Origin: DASUNQ01 sp044866775
Lineage (GTDB): Bacteria; Acidobacteriota; Thermoanaerobaculia; Multivoradales; UBA5704
DNA: 64,000 bases
NCBI GenBank assembly: GCA_044866775.1
Contig: JBIOUG010000020.1
Coordinates: 1 to 64,000 of the forward strand
Reading direction: 5' to 3'
This document shows, piece by piece, positions 18,701 through 26,288 of this stretch. Under the pieces are notes generated by a model. It was not told where the DNA came from and searched no databases. It worked only from the letters and a program-made list of their open reading frames with translations. The position numbers were made by a program, and so were the translations under genes. Numbering within the stretch: the first letter of the stretch is position 1; every line of letters begins with the position of its first letter.

Positions 18701-19209
18701 TCGACCGATTTCTCACCAACCCTTTGCTTCCTCACGAGTATAGGGATGGCTTTGCGCGTAACTGCCGCAGATGGTTGAAGCGTGGCGCGTGGCCGAGTCT
18801 GGACGAAGGCGAAGCGGCTCTCGAGACGCTTGGGATCGGCGCTCCTGGGCTCGATCGGTTGCTCCGCGACTCGACAGCGGCTCCAGATCAACAGCGCTTG
18901 CGGCAAGCGCTCGAGGTGGCGGTAAGATTCCTCGCCGGTGATCGGCCGGGTGCCGCGCGTCACACGCTCGGAGTATTGCTGCCTCTCGCCGCCAGAGTGG
19001 GTGATTCGCAGCTCGAAGCGGAGATACAGACCGCGATCCGGACCCTGCTCGAACATCCCCAGAGCAGCGCGAGGTTGCGCGAGCGCTTCGCGCTGAACTA
19101 CCGCAACCGCTTCGAGAGCGGAGCCTGGTCCGATCCCGACCGCGGCCGGCAGATCCTGAGCTCGCTGGGATTGCTCGATGCGGAGGGTCAGGGCCTCGCC
19201 TCGGCCTAG
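12787..19209 (+). CDS. Giant STAND-type NTPase with PD-(D/E)XK-like N-terminus and tandem-repeat C-terminus (Avs-like candidate)
   Basis: 2140 residues. The N-terminus (about 20-165) resembles a Mrr-like PD-(D/E)XK nuclease: GSIDIWID (D58) then MVIECKHHD (E82, K84). A P-loop NTPase follows: LLLGAGGVGKT (K264), TILVFDYLD (D313), FLATSR. A winged-helix-like segment (about 460-545, ending AAHDVVADEVLEQV) is next. Then come ten repeats of about 36 residues (666-1041) and nine of 112-124 residues (about 1070-2140). Effector + STAND + long sensor repeats is the plan of antiviral Avs and NLR-like proteins, but I recognise no named family. It splits the era-recO synteny, and codon use is visibly less GC-extreme than in its neighbours, which suggests acquisition. 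Function is inferred. Confidence 0.75.
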   Translation: MLRAFPDTFEPRTWAGPKAGAARDSADAFQKLIGERVQEEVGPRAFVAPTRGQDGSIDIWIDAGLQPGERHYLGMPLPMVIECKHHDVAAKDLPRNALQEWERVADKLRRRAGGGWSGHFVPWRSVRTYVYCVGAALPTADLRQALKGKVHRFFSELPPEQRPGLLTTTAVVDWSYLKQWLSESTTLSYWWLGTELQRVVPHALRIEGLSGSRRYLLEDQLPFVQPAADAVFHPGRLFQQLEQLSDDLSDQKGVLLLGAGGVGKTRLSMETAARAVSAGWQVLHVLAGEPAVDVGEILAQILPGSRPTILVFDYLDQMTRLDARSLRDRLGAEARQVGVRTAFLATSRIQLPEYDQLLLSLTLPSRSEYTDEVTQAIRLHLAPSAIAVIGEERVAELCGTRPIVAMFIARELERRARLGKLDSRMIAGFRQGELIGWLHARLAEDELLFSPGKSGLRSDPDQAGSVIAAAAVLAASPQRLDALESAAAAVLDAVGASRDRAKVLLDSLADLGWLEPQGTTWEAAHDVVADEVLEQVLWQRSTGLVRESALAAVLAGAKSSARTLGRMATALGRLLGPGAAPQEFRGALAGAADRWLVETAQELGQTLVGADADEAAYALGAVITSPPWAEAALRQWDELAGSWLEAHGTEREARHLIFRALRRMPALDASQSAQVIGHALRWLELNGDEPEASFVLQGVLEHPGRALDEARAVEWALRWLRRFCKRREAKFVLHALLGHERLGASAAAAVGYAFSWLERGITAADAHHVLEPLVSCPDLGTEEQRSLDLAVQWLATYGAQPQAGTLIARLLAQPHLGSHSARTVQLALGSVAEHSSRYESGYLLRALLGRSDLGARHVQAVYAALRWLQKYTTGPMAGLVIEKLLACPDLGRSRSMVEEIALNWLVRHLATPNAEFLLQLVLGSPQSWLRDRVARLVMDRLEVVAATPEATYLLKQVLRSSALHPKDQARAVRLALEWLDHHTLHPELDFVANRLLRRCDLPDSEWQRASGHLLNWLRVTPHGPKRDHAYNSLRKRLRLLATEERQFLAEDVQRWNAAQMEESSVAVRWDFPVGEYVLSARDLFVLARQRDQHVDAETVRKSAAQARRRLEDGYGRRAGALVAPLLPLAARAGDPAVEAEVLAVAQQVLGDSVLSSRERLAFTYACWGLVRSGSWSNRAVGQRILTELGVEPDPAWGRPRLVAAEELRALAEGADTSSATEVAGEALAQIQTLVEAGHPGVALSMLAALVPLAARLGSDLLDAVFRSTSGALAHPDTTESHRDAFQRACRRLTEAGVWPDSESARVVLQDLKCMRRKTAEELTELALHPGEELSGGTIRAALARAERLVEDHPAAAGHFVAPLLPLADRVGEPGLAEHARTLAVRLLEHPSLMQAQRDAFVRSCQWLVAAGAWTVRQHAEELFAQLGLLPDQRVTAAELTELALRPGGGFDDELIRVALARSEKLIEEDHPAAAGHFVAPLLPLADRVEEPVLAEQARTLAVRLLEHPSLTQAQRVAFVRSSQRLVAGGAWSGRQRAEEVFSRLRLGSLTERQVVAEELTDAALHPDKSLDVAAITAGLMQAQMLLEAGRPAAASHFLVPLLPLADRAPEAGLVEETSELLMRVLEHPSLTQPQRFGLIRSSQSLVERGAWPSRERGEEVLAQLRLEKRVAAEELRDLALAGLGAAEPNVVRDALDQASRLTAAGHPAAAGYFLAPLLPLAERTDRILLERAAAVAARALAHAALTPQQCAGFDNACRYFVEHGAWLSRQTAEEVLGSLGIHLVIIPGVTTFTSAEPLRALALNRDQPIDVSRIQEGLRHAEEMLDAGAPEQAGHFLAPLLPLTARLRQNKYSRKTAELVRRFLDLVATNTRSTEGFAYACYRLLDAGAWPDPRAGEELLEALAVGARGLEKLAQDPEAAVSPERVRRAVDAAEVVISRDRLRDAGVFLAVLLPLAARAHDRGLVGRLHAIIDRFLTNPLLPHEYRDGFARNCRRWLKRGAWPSLDEGEAALETLGIGAPGLDRLLRDSTAAPDQQRLRQALEVAVRFLAGDRPGAARHTLGVLLPLAARVGDSQLEAEIQTAIRTLLEHPQSSARLRERFALNYRNRFESGAWSDPDRGRQILSSLGLLDAEGQGLASA
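14782..15912 (+). repeat. Ten tandem ~36-residue helical repeats in the STAND protein
   Basis: Residues 666-1041 carry about ten consecutive units following the pattern 'A(V/L)..ALRWL......A.FVL..LL..PDLG'. Clear examples are ALRWLRRFCKRREAKFVL and AALRWLQKYTTGPMAGLVI. Units are 35-39 residues and their edges coincide with DLG or HLG turns. The pattern fits a two-helix alpha-solenoid (TPR/HEAT-like). Conservation of the framework with variable helix surfaces suits ligand or protein recognition. Confidence 0.75.
16000..19209 (+). repeat. Nine tandem ~112-124-residue repeats in the STAND protein
   Basis: The marker 'APLLPLA.R' recurs nine times, with its first codon at 16153, 16525, 16867, 17221, 17581, 17929, 18298, 18634 and 18970. 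Spacing is therefore 112-124 codons. Around it each unit has AEEL..LAL.P, a helix ending AA.HF, then RLLEHPSLT..QR.AF.RS, a GAW motif and EE(V/L)...L. Copies 3 and 4 are the most alike, so part of the array arose by recent duplication. Confidence 0.85.
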
Positions 19210-19309
19210 CAGCCCGTGGCAAAAGCCCTCTGGGTGAAAATCGGCCTCTGATTCCAAAGGACTTACGGGCACGAATCGCGAACAAAACGAGTTCTGCCAC
19301 GGCTGCTAG
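19206..19309. mobile_element. MITE-like element with imperfect terminal inverted repeats and CTAG ends
   Basis: CTAGCAGCCCGTGGCA at 19206-19221 and its near-perfect reverse complement at 19295-19309 (one base missing) bound a 104-bp segment with no coding content. Both ends carry CTAG, which could be a 4-bp target duplication. The left CTAG supplies the stop codon of the STAND gene and the right CTAG supplies the stop of the opposing channel gene. The 73-nt internal spacing is too long for an ordinary intrinsic terminator. It is probably a non-autonomous insertion-sequence derivative; the parent family is unknown. Confidence 0.5.
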
Positions 19310-20295
19310 CCTTCCCGCATTGGTCGCTCGAGGTCGTGGATGCGGGAGATGTCCACCCCCAGCCGGCCGTCGTCGCGGTCGATGTGGATGATGTTCGCGA
19401 AGCGGGCGCCCCAGACGACCTCCTCGGCCTTGTAGGACGAGCGGGTATGGACGGTCTGGGAGAAGGTCTCGTCGATGGCGGTCAGGATGATCAGGAACTC
19501 GGCGTCCGAGGCCAGGAGGTCCTGCTCGGTCGTGCCGTGGAGCGGGCTGTTCGGCGTGATCGGGTGGACCACCGTCCAGGAGAGCGGGAAGAGGGGTACC
19601 TGGTTGCGTTCCAGGGCGAGGAGGTGGAACTCCCGCCTGCCGCTGGCGTGGCGGCGCGAGAGCAGGACCTCCGCCTGCAGCTCGATCAACTGGTTGCTGC
19701 GCGCGTTGACGATGCGGAACATGAAGCCGCTGCCGCCGTGGTAGGGCCCGACGATCGCGGTGCGGCTGAACAGGATCTTGGCGGTCGGGCGGGAGAAGCG
19801 GGCGAAGACGAGGCCGGTGACGAGCGCGAAGCCGACCAGGCCGAGGAGCGTCTCGACGGTGACCAGGAGGTTCGCGCCCAGGGTGGCCGGCGCCACCGCG
19901 CCGTAGCCGATCGTGCCGAGAGTCTGGACGCTGAAGAAGAACGCGTGCAGGAAGCGGCCGCCGGCGATGGCCTCGTTGCCGATCAGCGCTCCCGGGCCGA
20001 GCGCGGCGTACGCCGCGGCGAAGCCCGCGTTGGTCAGAAGGTAGACCAGGGCCACGAGCCCCAGGTAGCGGGGCCAGGAGACGGTGAGCAGATAGTGGTA
20101 GAGCGACAGGCTGGCGAACGGCGTCAGCCCCTCGCGCTCGACGTTGAAGCTGCCGTCGCGGTTGAGCAAGCGCTCGCGGCTCTCGCGCGCCACCATGGCC
20201 CCGAAGCCGAGATCGCGCGGCTCGTCGAGGGCCGCCGGGAGCGGCGGGGGGTCGGCCGCGGCGGCCGTCGGATCGGGAGAGGCTTGCGGCTCCAC
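19306..20295 (-). CDS. Inward-rectifier potassium channel (KirBac family)
   Basis: A 329-residue KirBac-type channel. Two membrane helices (about 75-95 and 140-162) flank the pore loop, with the selectivity filter TIGYGA. The C-terminal two-thirds form the cytoplasmic Kir domain (ILFSRTAIVGPYHGG, FMFRIVNARSNQLIE, LIILTAIDETFSQTVHTR). Such channels conduct K+ and close in response to lipids or ligands. Start is GTG 20295 with an upstream GGAGAA. It converges on the STAND gene, with a MITE-like element between the two stops. No functional link to the STAND protein is implied by that orientation. Confidence 0.92.
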   Translation of the reverse strand: MEPQASPDPTAAAADPPPLPAALDEPRDLGFGAMVARESRERLLNRDGSFNVEREGLTPFASLSLYHYLLTVSWPRYLGLVALVYLLTNAGFAAAYAALGPGALIGNEAIAGGRFLHAFFFSVQTLGTIGYGAVAPATLGANLLVTVETLLGLVGFALVTGLVFARFSRPTAKILFSRTAIVGPYHGGSGFMFRIVNARSNQLIELQAEVLLSRRHASGRREFHLLALERNQVPLFPLSWTVVHPITPNSPLHGTTEQDLLASDAEFLIILTAIDETFSQTVHTRSSYKAEEVVWGARFANIIHIDRDDGRLGVDISRIHDLERPMREG

Positions 20296-20421
20296 CGGTT
20301 CTCCGGGATGATCCGCAGTGTATCGCGCCCTTAGGTCGGGCGATGCGTCGGGGCTCGGCCCCGGTCACCGCGGGTCCTGTGGGCCCGAATTCGTCTGGCG
20401 AACGCTACTGGAGGAGGAGAG

Positions 20422-20700
20422 ATGGAACCGAACGTGATGAACCGCGGGAAGGAAAAGGTGATCGCCGGCATCCTGGGGATCCTGTTGGGGGGTCTGGGGG
20501 TCCACCACTTCTACCTCGGGTCGACCACCGCGGGCGTGATCGAGCTGGTCGCGACCATCTTCACCTGCGGGCTCGCCGCTCTGGTCGGGCTGGTGGAGGG
20601 GGTCCTCCTGCTGGTCATGAACGACGACGAGTTCAACGCGCGCTACAACCGCCGCGCGCCCGAGAGCATGGAGTTCGTCTTCACCAAGCCGAAGCTGTAG
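20422..20700 (+). CDS. TM2 domain-containing small membrane protein
   Basis: 92 residues with the TM2 signature: AGILGILLGGLGVHHFYLG, a short turn, then a second membrane helix (LAALVGLVEGVLLLV) followed by MNDDEFNARYN, the family's usual end. A strong Shine-Dalgarno (GGAGGAGGAGAG) precedes the ATG. The molecular role of bacterial TM2 proteins is not known. It is a free-standing gene between the channel gene and recO. Confidence 0.88.
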   Translation: MEPNVMNRGKEKVIAGILGILLGGLGVHHFYLGSTTAGVIELVATIFTCGLAALVGLVEGVLLLVMNDDEFNARYNRRAPESMEFVFTKPKL

Positions 20701-20832
20701 GCGCGCAGGCAACGGACGCCCGCGAATCATCCGCGGCCGCAGGGGGGCGCCCGCCTCCCTGCGGCGTCGCGGCGTCCGCTGGACCGCCGGCGCCGGGCCT
20801 CGCCGTCTCTTCCCGCGCGCTAGAGTCCCGCC

Positions 20833-21606
20833 GTGGGCATCCTCTCCGCCGAGGCGCTGCTCCTCGACGTCTTCGACCTCCAGGACGACGACCGGATCGT
20901 CACCTTCCTGACCCGCGAGTGGGGGAAGAAGAAGGGGGTGGCGAAAGGGGCGCGGCGGCGGCACAGCCGCTTCCAGGGGCAGCTCCAGCCGCTGGCCAAG
21001 GCCAAGGTGACGTGGTTCGAGAAGGAGGGGCGGGAGCTCGGGCGGGTCTCGGCGGTCGAGCTGGTGCGGCCGGCGGCGGCGCTGCAGGCGGATCTCGAGG
21101 GGATCCTCCTCGGCAGCTACATGGTGGACCATCTGCTCGAGTTCGCGCAGGAGGGGGAGGCGAGCGACGCGCTCTACCGCCTGCTCGACTCGACCCTCGA
21201 GGCGCTGCTCGCCGGGGTGGACCGCGACTTGGCGGCGCGCTACTTCGAGAGCTGGGTGCTGCGCCTGGCGGGGATCTTCCCGCCGCCGCGCGAGTGCCCG
21301 CTCTGCGGCGGCCCGTTTGTCGTGCGGGAGACCGGAGTCGCCGGCGCGGTGCTGCCGTCCTACGGCGACGCGCTCGTCTGCCCCGAGTGCGCCGGAGCGG
21401 CCGGCGGCGCGCTGCGGATCGGCCCGGACACCCTCGAGCTGCTGCTGCGGATGGGACGGCAACCGCTGCCGCGGGTCGCGAAGGCGCCGCCCACGCCGGC
21501 GGCGCTGCGGCAGGTCGAGGAGCTCTGCGCGCGGGTGCGCCGCCACTTCCTGCAGCGCGAGCTGCGCAGCTACGAGGTCATCCAGCAGACGCGGAGCCGG
21601 CTTTGA
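20833..21606 (+). CDS. recO: DNA repair protein RecO
   Basis: A 257-residue recombination mediator of the RecFOR pathway that loads RecA onto SSB-coated DNA. The N-terminal OB fold has the typical TFLTREWGKKKGVAKGARR, a helical middle follows, and the zinc-finger cysteines are ECPLCGG and LVCPECAG. GTG start at 20833. recO usually follows era directly in this syntenic block; here about 8 kb of accessory genes lie between them. Downstream, glyQ begins after 70 bp. Confidence 0.93.
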   Translation: MGILSAEALLLDVFDLQDDDRIVTFLTREWGKKKGVAKGARRRHSRFQGQLQPLAKAKVTWFEKEGRELGRVSAVELVRPAAALQADLEGILLGSYMVDHLLEFAQEGEASDALYRLLDSTLEALLAGVDRDLAARYFESWVLRLAGIFPPPRECPLCGGPFVVRETGVAGAVLPSYGDALVCPECAGAAGGALRIGPDTLELLLRMGRQPLPRVAKAPPTPAALRQVEELCARVRRHFLQRELRSYEVIQQTRSRL

Positions 21607-21676
21607 GGACTTCCGCCCGCGGTCCGGCGGCGGCGCGCGTGCTAGCCTTCGCAGCCATTCGCCGGCGGGACCGCCC

Positions 21677-22616
<940 letters not shown>

Positions 22617-22630
<14 letters not shown>

Positions 22631-24785
22631 GTACCTGCTCGAGGTGCGCAGCGAGGAGATCCCGGCACGCATGCTGCCGGCGGCGTCGCGCGAGCTGGCG
22701 ACCCGCCTCTTCGAGGAGCTGATGGCGCGCGGCCTCGGGCCGCGCGAGGTCGAGACCGGCTACACGCCGCGGCGGCTGGTGCTGGTGATGAGCGGACTGC
22801 CGGAGCGCGAGGCGGACCGCGAGGAGGAGATCGTCGGGCCGTCCGAGAGCGTCGCCTTCAAGGCCGGCGAGCCGACCGACGCCGCGAAGGCCTTCGCGCG
22901 CCGTTGCGGCGCGCGGGCGGAGGACCTTCCCCGCCGCGAGCTGATCGCGAGCGAGGAGGCGAGGAGCGGCTTCTTCCTCGGCAAGCCGGCGAAGAAGCCG
23001 CAGAAGGCCAAGGGAGGCGACGGCGCTTCCTACCTGATCTTCCGCACGACGACCGCGGGTCGAGCGACCGGGGAGGTCCTCGCCGAGCTCGTGCCGCGCC
23101 TCCTCGGCGCCATCTCCTGGCCGAAGACGATGCGCTGGGGGAGCGGCGAAGGGCCGTGGGTGCGGCCGATCCACGGCATCATGTCGCTGCTCGACGGCAC
23201 TCTCGTGCCGTTCGAGCTGTTCGGCGTGCCCGCCGGCGAGACGACCGCGGGGCATCCCATCCTCTCGCCCGAAGAATTCCAGGTAGGGAGCGCCGAGCAG
23301 TACCGCCAGGCGCTCGACACGAGGCGGATCGAGGTGCGGGCGGGCGCGCGTCAGTCGGTGCTCCTCGAAAGCATGCGCGAGCGGGCCGCGGCGATGGGCG
23401 GAACCCTGGTCGACGATCCGCCGCTGGTCGAAAAGCTCGCCGCCCTGTGCGAGATCCCCGGCGTGATGGAGGGAGAGTTCGATCCTTCCTACCTCGAGCT
23501 GCCGCGCGAGGTGTTGACGACCAGCCTGCGCGATCACCAGAGCGCGTTGACGGTCGCGGATGCGCAGGACCGCCTCCTGCCGTACTTCTTGACCGTCATG
23601 GACCGCCCGGACGATCCGGCCGGCCGCGTGCGCGCCGGCAACGAGTGGGTCGTCGCGGCGCGCCTCGCCGACGCCCGCTTCTTCTACGGCGAGGACAGGA
23701 AGCGCCCCCTCGCCAGCCGCGCCGCCCAGCTCGCCCACTTGACCTTCCACGAGAAGCTGGGGAGCTACGCGGCGAAGGCCGACCGCCTGGCGGCGCTGGC
23801 CGGCTGGATCGCGCACGAGCTGGGCTGGGACGAAGCGGTGGAGCCGGCGGCGGAGGCGGCGCGCCTCTTGAAACTCGACCTGGTCACCGACATGGTCAAG
23901 GAGTTCACCTCGCTCCAGGGGGTGATGGGCGGCATCTACCTGCGCGAGCAGGGAGTGCGCGACGAGGTCTGGCAGGCGGTCTACGATCAGTACCTGCCGG
24001 CGTCCACCGAGGACGGAATTCCACGCGGGAAGGTCGGGCAGGTGACGGCGCTCGCCGACCGGCTCGACACGCTCGTGGGCTTCTTCGGCCTGGGGCTCGT
24101 CCCCTCCGGCAGCCGCGACCCGTTCGGCCTGCGCCGCGCCGCGCAGGGCGTTGTGAGGATTGCTCTCGAAGGCGACGAGCTGCGCGGGCTGTCGCTCGAT
24201 CTGGACGCTGTGATCGCCGAGGCGGCCGCGCTCTACGCTGGGCGGCTGACGCGCACGACGGAGGCCATCCTCTCCGATCTGCGTCCCTTTCTTGCGGATC
24301 GTATCCGGTACTTCCTGGGTCTCCGGGGCTACGCGTACGACGAGATCGAGGCTGCCCTGGCGGTCGGGTGGAGTGAGCTACCGGACCTCCACGCGCGTGT
24401 CGGAGCGGTGCAGCTGGCGCGCGAGCAGGAGGGCTTCCGGCAGCTCGTGTTGGCGGCGAAGCGGATCGCCAACATCCTCAAGGGCGTCGCGGAGGAGCTG
24501 CCGTTCGACGAAGCCCTGCTCGTCGAGCCGGCCGAGCGCGACCTCTTCTCTTCCTACCTGGAGCTTTCTGCGGATGCCGGCGAAGCGGCCGCGAAAGACA
24601 AGCACACGCAATATTTGCTGCGGATCGGGCGGCTCGGCCCGGTCCTCGAGCGCTTCTTCGTCGAGGTCCTGGTGATGGCCCCCGAGGAGCTCCTGCGCAG
24701 GAACCGCCTGGCCCTCCTCCAGCGGCTCCAGAGGCTCACGTCACGGACGGCGAAGCTGACGGAGGTGGTGGTGGAGAAGGGATAG
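22617..24785 (+). CDS. glyS: Glycine-tRNA ligase beta subunit
   Basis: A 722-residue tRNA-binding subunit partnering GlyQ. It starts with GTG 22617 inside the end of glyQ (LLEVRSEEIPARML is the standard N-terminus). Later landmarks are ISWPKTMRWG, FVRPIH-type WVRPIHGI, the HD-like TFHEKLGSYAAKADR, FTSLQGVMGGIY and the C-terminal anticodon-binding region LLVEPAERDLF. The stop is at 24783-24785. The last 381 bp are duplicated in decayed form at 25693-26062. Confidence 0.96.
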
Positions 24786-24787
24786 TC

Positions 24788-25087
24788 GGATCATCGACCG
24801 CAGCTCCGTGAACTCCTCGGCAACCTCTTTGCGGAACTGCTGGAGCTCTGCTTTCAGCTCGGCGCGGGTGCCGCCGAGGGCCTCGGCGACGAACTGGACG
24901 TCGGCCCGGACGCCCTCCACGACCACCTCGAGATGGCGCCGGTTTTCCGCACCACGTGCTCGAAGTGGTGGCGGTTTTCCTCCACCACGGCCTCGAAGCG
25001 GCGCTGCGTCTGCTCTGCCACGACGTCGAAGTGACGCCGGGTCTCCGTGAGCTCGCGGGAAAGTCGCTCGACGGCTTCGGGCTCCAT
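24788..25087 (-). pseudogene. Frameshifted, truncated coiled-coil gene, copy 1
   Basis: From ATG 25087 the minus strand encodes MEPEAVERLSREL, ETRRHFDVVAE and further charged helix, then the frame breaks near 24950 and continues in another frame as EVVVEGVRADVQFVAE and EVAEEFTELRSMIRLS. The homology to copy 2 (34959-35245) stops at 24788, right against the glyS stop codon, so the last 25-30 codons are gone. The original product would be a small coiled-coil protein of unknown role. 25088-25252, upstream of it, shows no other gene. Confidence 0.65.
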
Positions 25088-25252
25088 AAGGCGATTCTAC
25101 TCTCGGACCGCGAAAGGGACTTCCTTCTCATAGCCCCCCCGGCTTGCGCCCGCCGCGGAAGATCCCACCCGGCATCCCCGCTTCATCCAGCCGTCGGTTC
25201 GCCGCGTAGTGTGGAGTCGTCGACATCATTTCCTTCAAAGGGGGATTGGACA

Positions 25253-25540
25253 ATGGCTGCAACGAAGCGCCCTGGACCCATGACCACCGTCTCCGTCACC
25301 CGCAAGGGTGTCACCCTGTCCGCGAAGGCCGCGCCTGCGAAGCTCGCCGGCGTGCGCGCCGCTCTGGGCACCGTGCTGGGCGACGAGCCGATCGAGGGGG
25401 CATTGGCGGTGAGGCTGCCGCAGACGTCCTGCACGGTGGCGTGCGCCGGCAACGTCATCCTGACCAGCACGTGCGGCGGCAGCCCCGCCTCGATCCGGCG
25501 CTGCGTCGCCAGGCTCGGGTCGGGCTGCGCCGATCGGTGA
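25253..25540 (+). CDS. Small Cys-rich protein, unknown (possible peptide precursor)
   Basis: 95 residues behind a good ribosome site (AAAGGGGG). The first half is basic and Ala/Thr-rich. The second half contains five cysteines (60, 64, 74, 84, 92) in TSCTVACAGN, TSTCGGSP, IRRCVARLG and SGCADR. No family is recognised. A hydrophilic leader followed by a Cys/Ser/Thr-rich tail is the outline of some ribosomally made, modified peptides, but no modification enzyme lies nearby. It could equally be a small secreted or redox protein. It sits between duplicated debris, so it may be recent or decaying. Confidence 0.4.
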   Translation: MAATKRPGPMTTVSVTRKGVTLSAKAAPAKLAGVRAALGTVLGDEPIEGALAVRLPQTSCTVACAGNVILTSTCGGSPASIRRCVARLGSGCADR

Positions 25541-25637
25541 CACCCGCGGCTCGGCCCCGGCGCTCGCCGCGCCGCGGCTGACCGCTCCACTCCGGCGGCA
25601 TCCCACTCTCCGGGGTAGGGGTGCCGCAGGCGCCCTC

Positions 25638-25683
25638 GTCTATACTCCCCGCCGAACTCACGGGCAACGACCTCGCCGTACCG
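25638..25683 (+). repeat. 46-bp promoter-like repeat, copy A
   Basis: This segment, containing TATACT (25641-25646) and CCCGCCGAACTCACGGGC, recurs at 35253-35298 with one mismatch in 46 bp. There it lies upstream of ppdK. Here it is joined directly to the decayed glyS 3' copy. The stretch 25541-25637 before it holds nothing recognisable. Confidence 0.75.
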
Positions 25684-25692
25684 CGCACGCAG

Positions 25693-26062
25693 GCGGTGCA
25701 GCTCGCGCGCGAGCAGGAGCTCGTCCTGGCCGCCAAGCGGATCGCCAACATCCTCAAGGGCGTCGCGGAGGAGCTGCCGTTCGACGAGTCGCTCCTCGCC
25801 GAGCCCGCCGAGCGCGATCTCTACTCCGCTTACCTGGAGCTGTCCGGCGACGCCGACGACGTCGCCGCCAAGGAGAAGCACACGCAGTACCTGACCCGCA
25901 TTTGGCCTTCTCGGCCCGGTCCTCGAGCGCTTCTTCGTCGAGGTCCTCGTGATGGCCCCGAGGAGCATCCCCGCCGCAACCGCCTCGCCCTCCTCCAGCG
26001 ACTCCAGCGCCTCACCTCGCGCACCGCTAAGCTGACCGAGGTTGGTGGTCGAGAAGGGGTAG
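25693..26062 (+). pseudogene. Decayed duplicate of the glyS 3' end
   Basis: Translation gives AAKRIANILKGVAEELPFDE, PAERDLYSAYLELSGD and RLALLQRLQRLTSRTAKLTE, near copies of the GlyS C-terminus (encoded at 24405-24785). Relative to the parent it carries a 12-bp deletion and three single-base indels, so the frame is broken after HTQYLTRI, and it has no start codon. Divergence is spread over the whole length, so the duplication is not very recent. The following 26063-26169 is empty. Confidence 0.9.
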
Positions 26063-26169
26063 CCCGCCCGCTGGGGCGCCGTCCTCAAACAATACCCTCC
26101 CCCCAGATCATCTGCGCTTGCCGCCTAGCAGCCGCGCAGTGGCCTCCGCATCAAACGCGTGGGGCCCCA

Positions 26170-26198
26170 TTGACTGAGCATGTTCAATTCTGTAGAGT
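26170..26198 (+). promoter_or_regulatory. Sigma70-type promoter for the kelch/C25 gene
   Basis: TTGACT (26170-26175), a 17-bp spacer and TAGAGT (26193-26198) stand out in a locally AT-richer stretch 91 bp before the ATG at 26289. A GGAGG site sits just before the start. This is the most consensus-like promoter I can see in the window. Confidence 0.5.
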
Positions 26199-26288
26199 TT
26201 GAGTGATCCCAGTTGCGAAGCGAGAAGCGAAAGGAAGGTCTGCCGCAGTCCCGTGAGCACGAGGCTTCGGCCCTGCCACGGAGGTCTC

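Noticed and set aside
19306..20700. KirBac channel and TM2 protein as effectors of the neighbouring STAND protein
   Set aside because: They are on the opposite strand or separated by a repeat element, are complete housekeeping-type proteins and share no operon with the STAND gene.
22861..22920. GCGAAGGCCTTCGCG palindrome in glyS as another copy of the era/tsaE element
   Set aside because: It lies in normally conserved coding sequence, adds no extra residues to GlyS and lacks the GGGCTCCG word.
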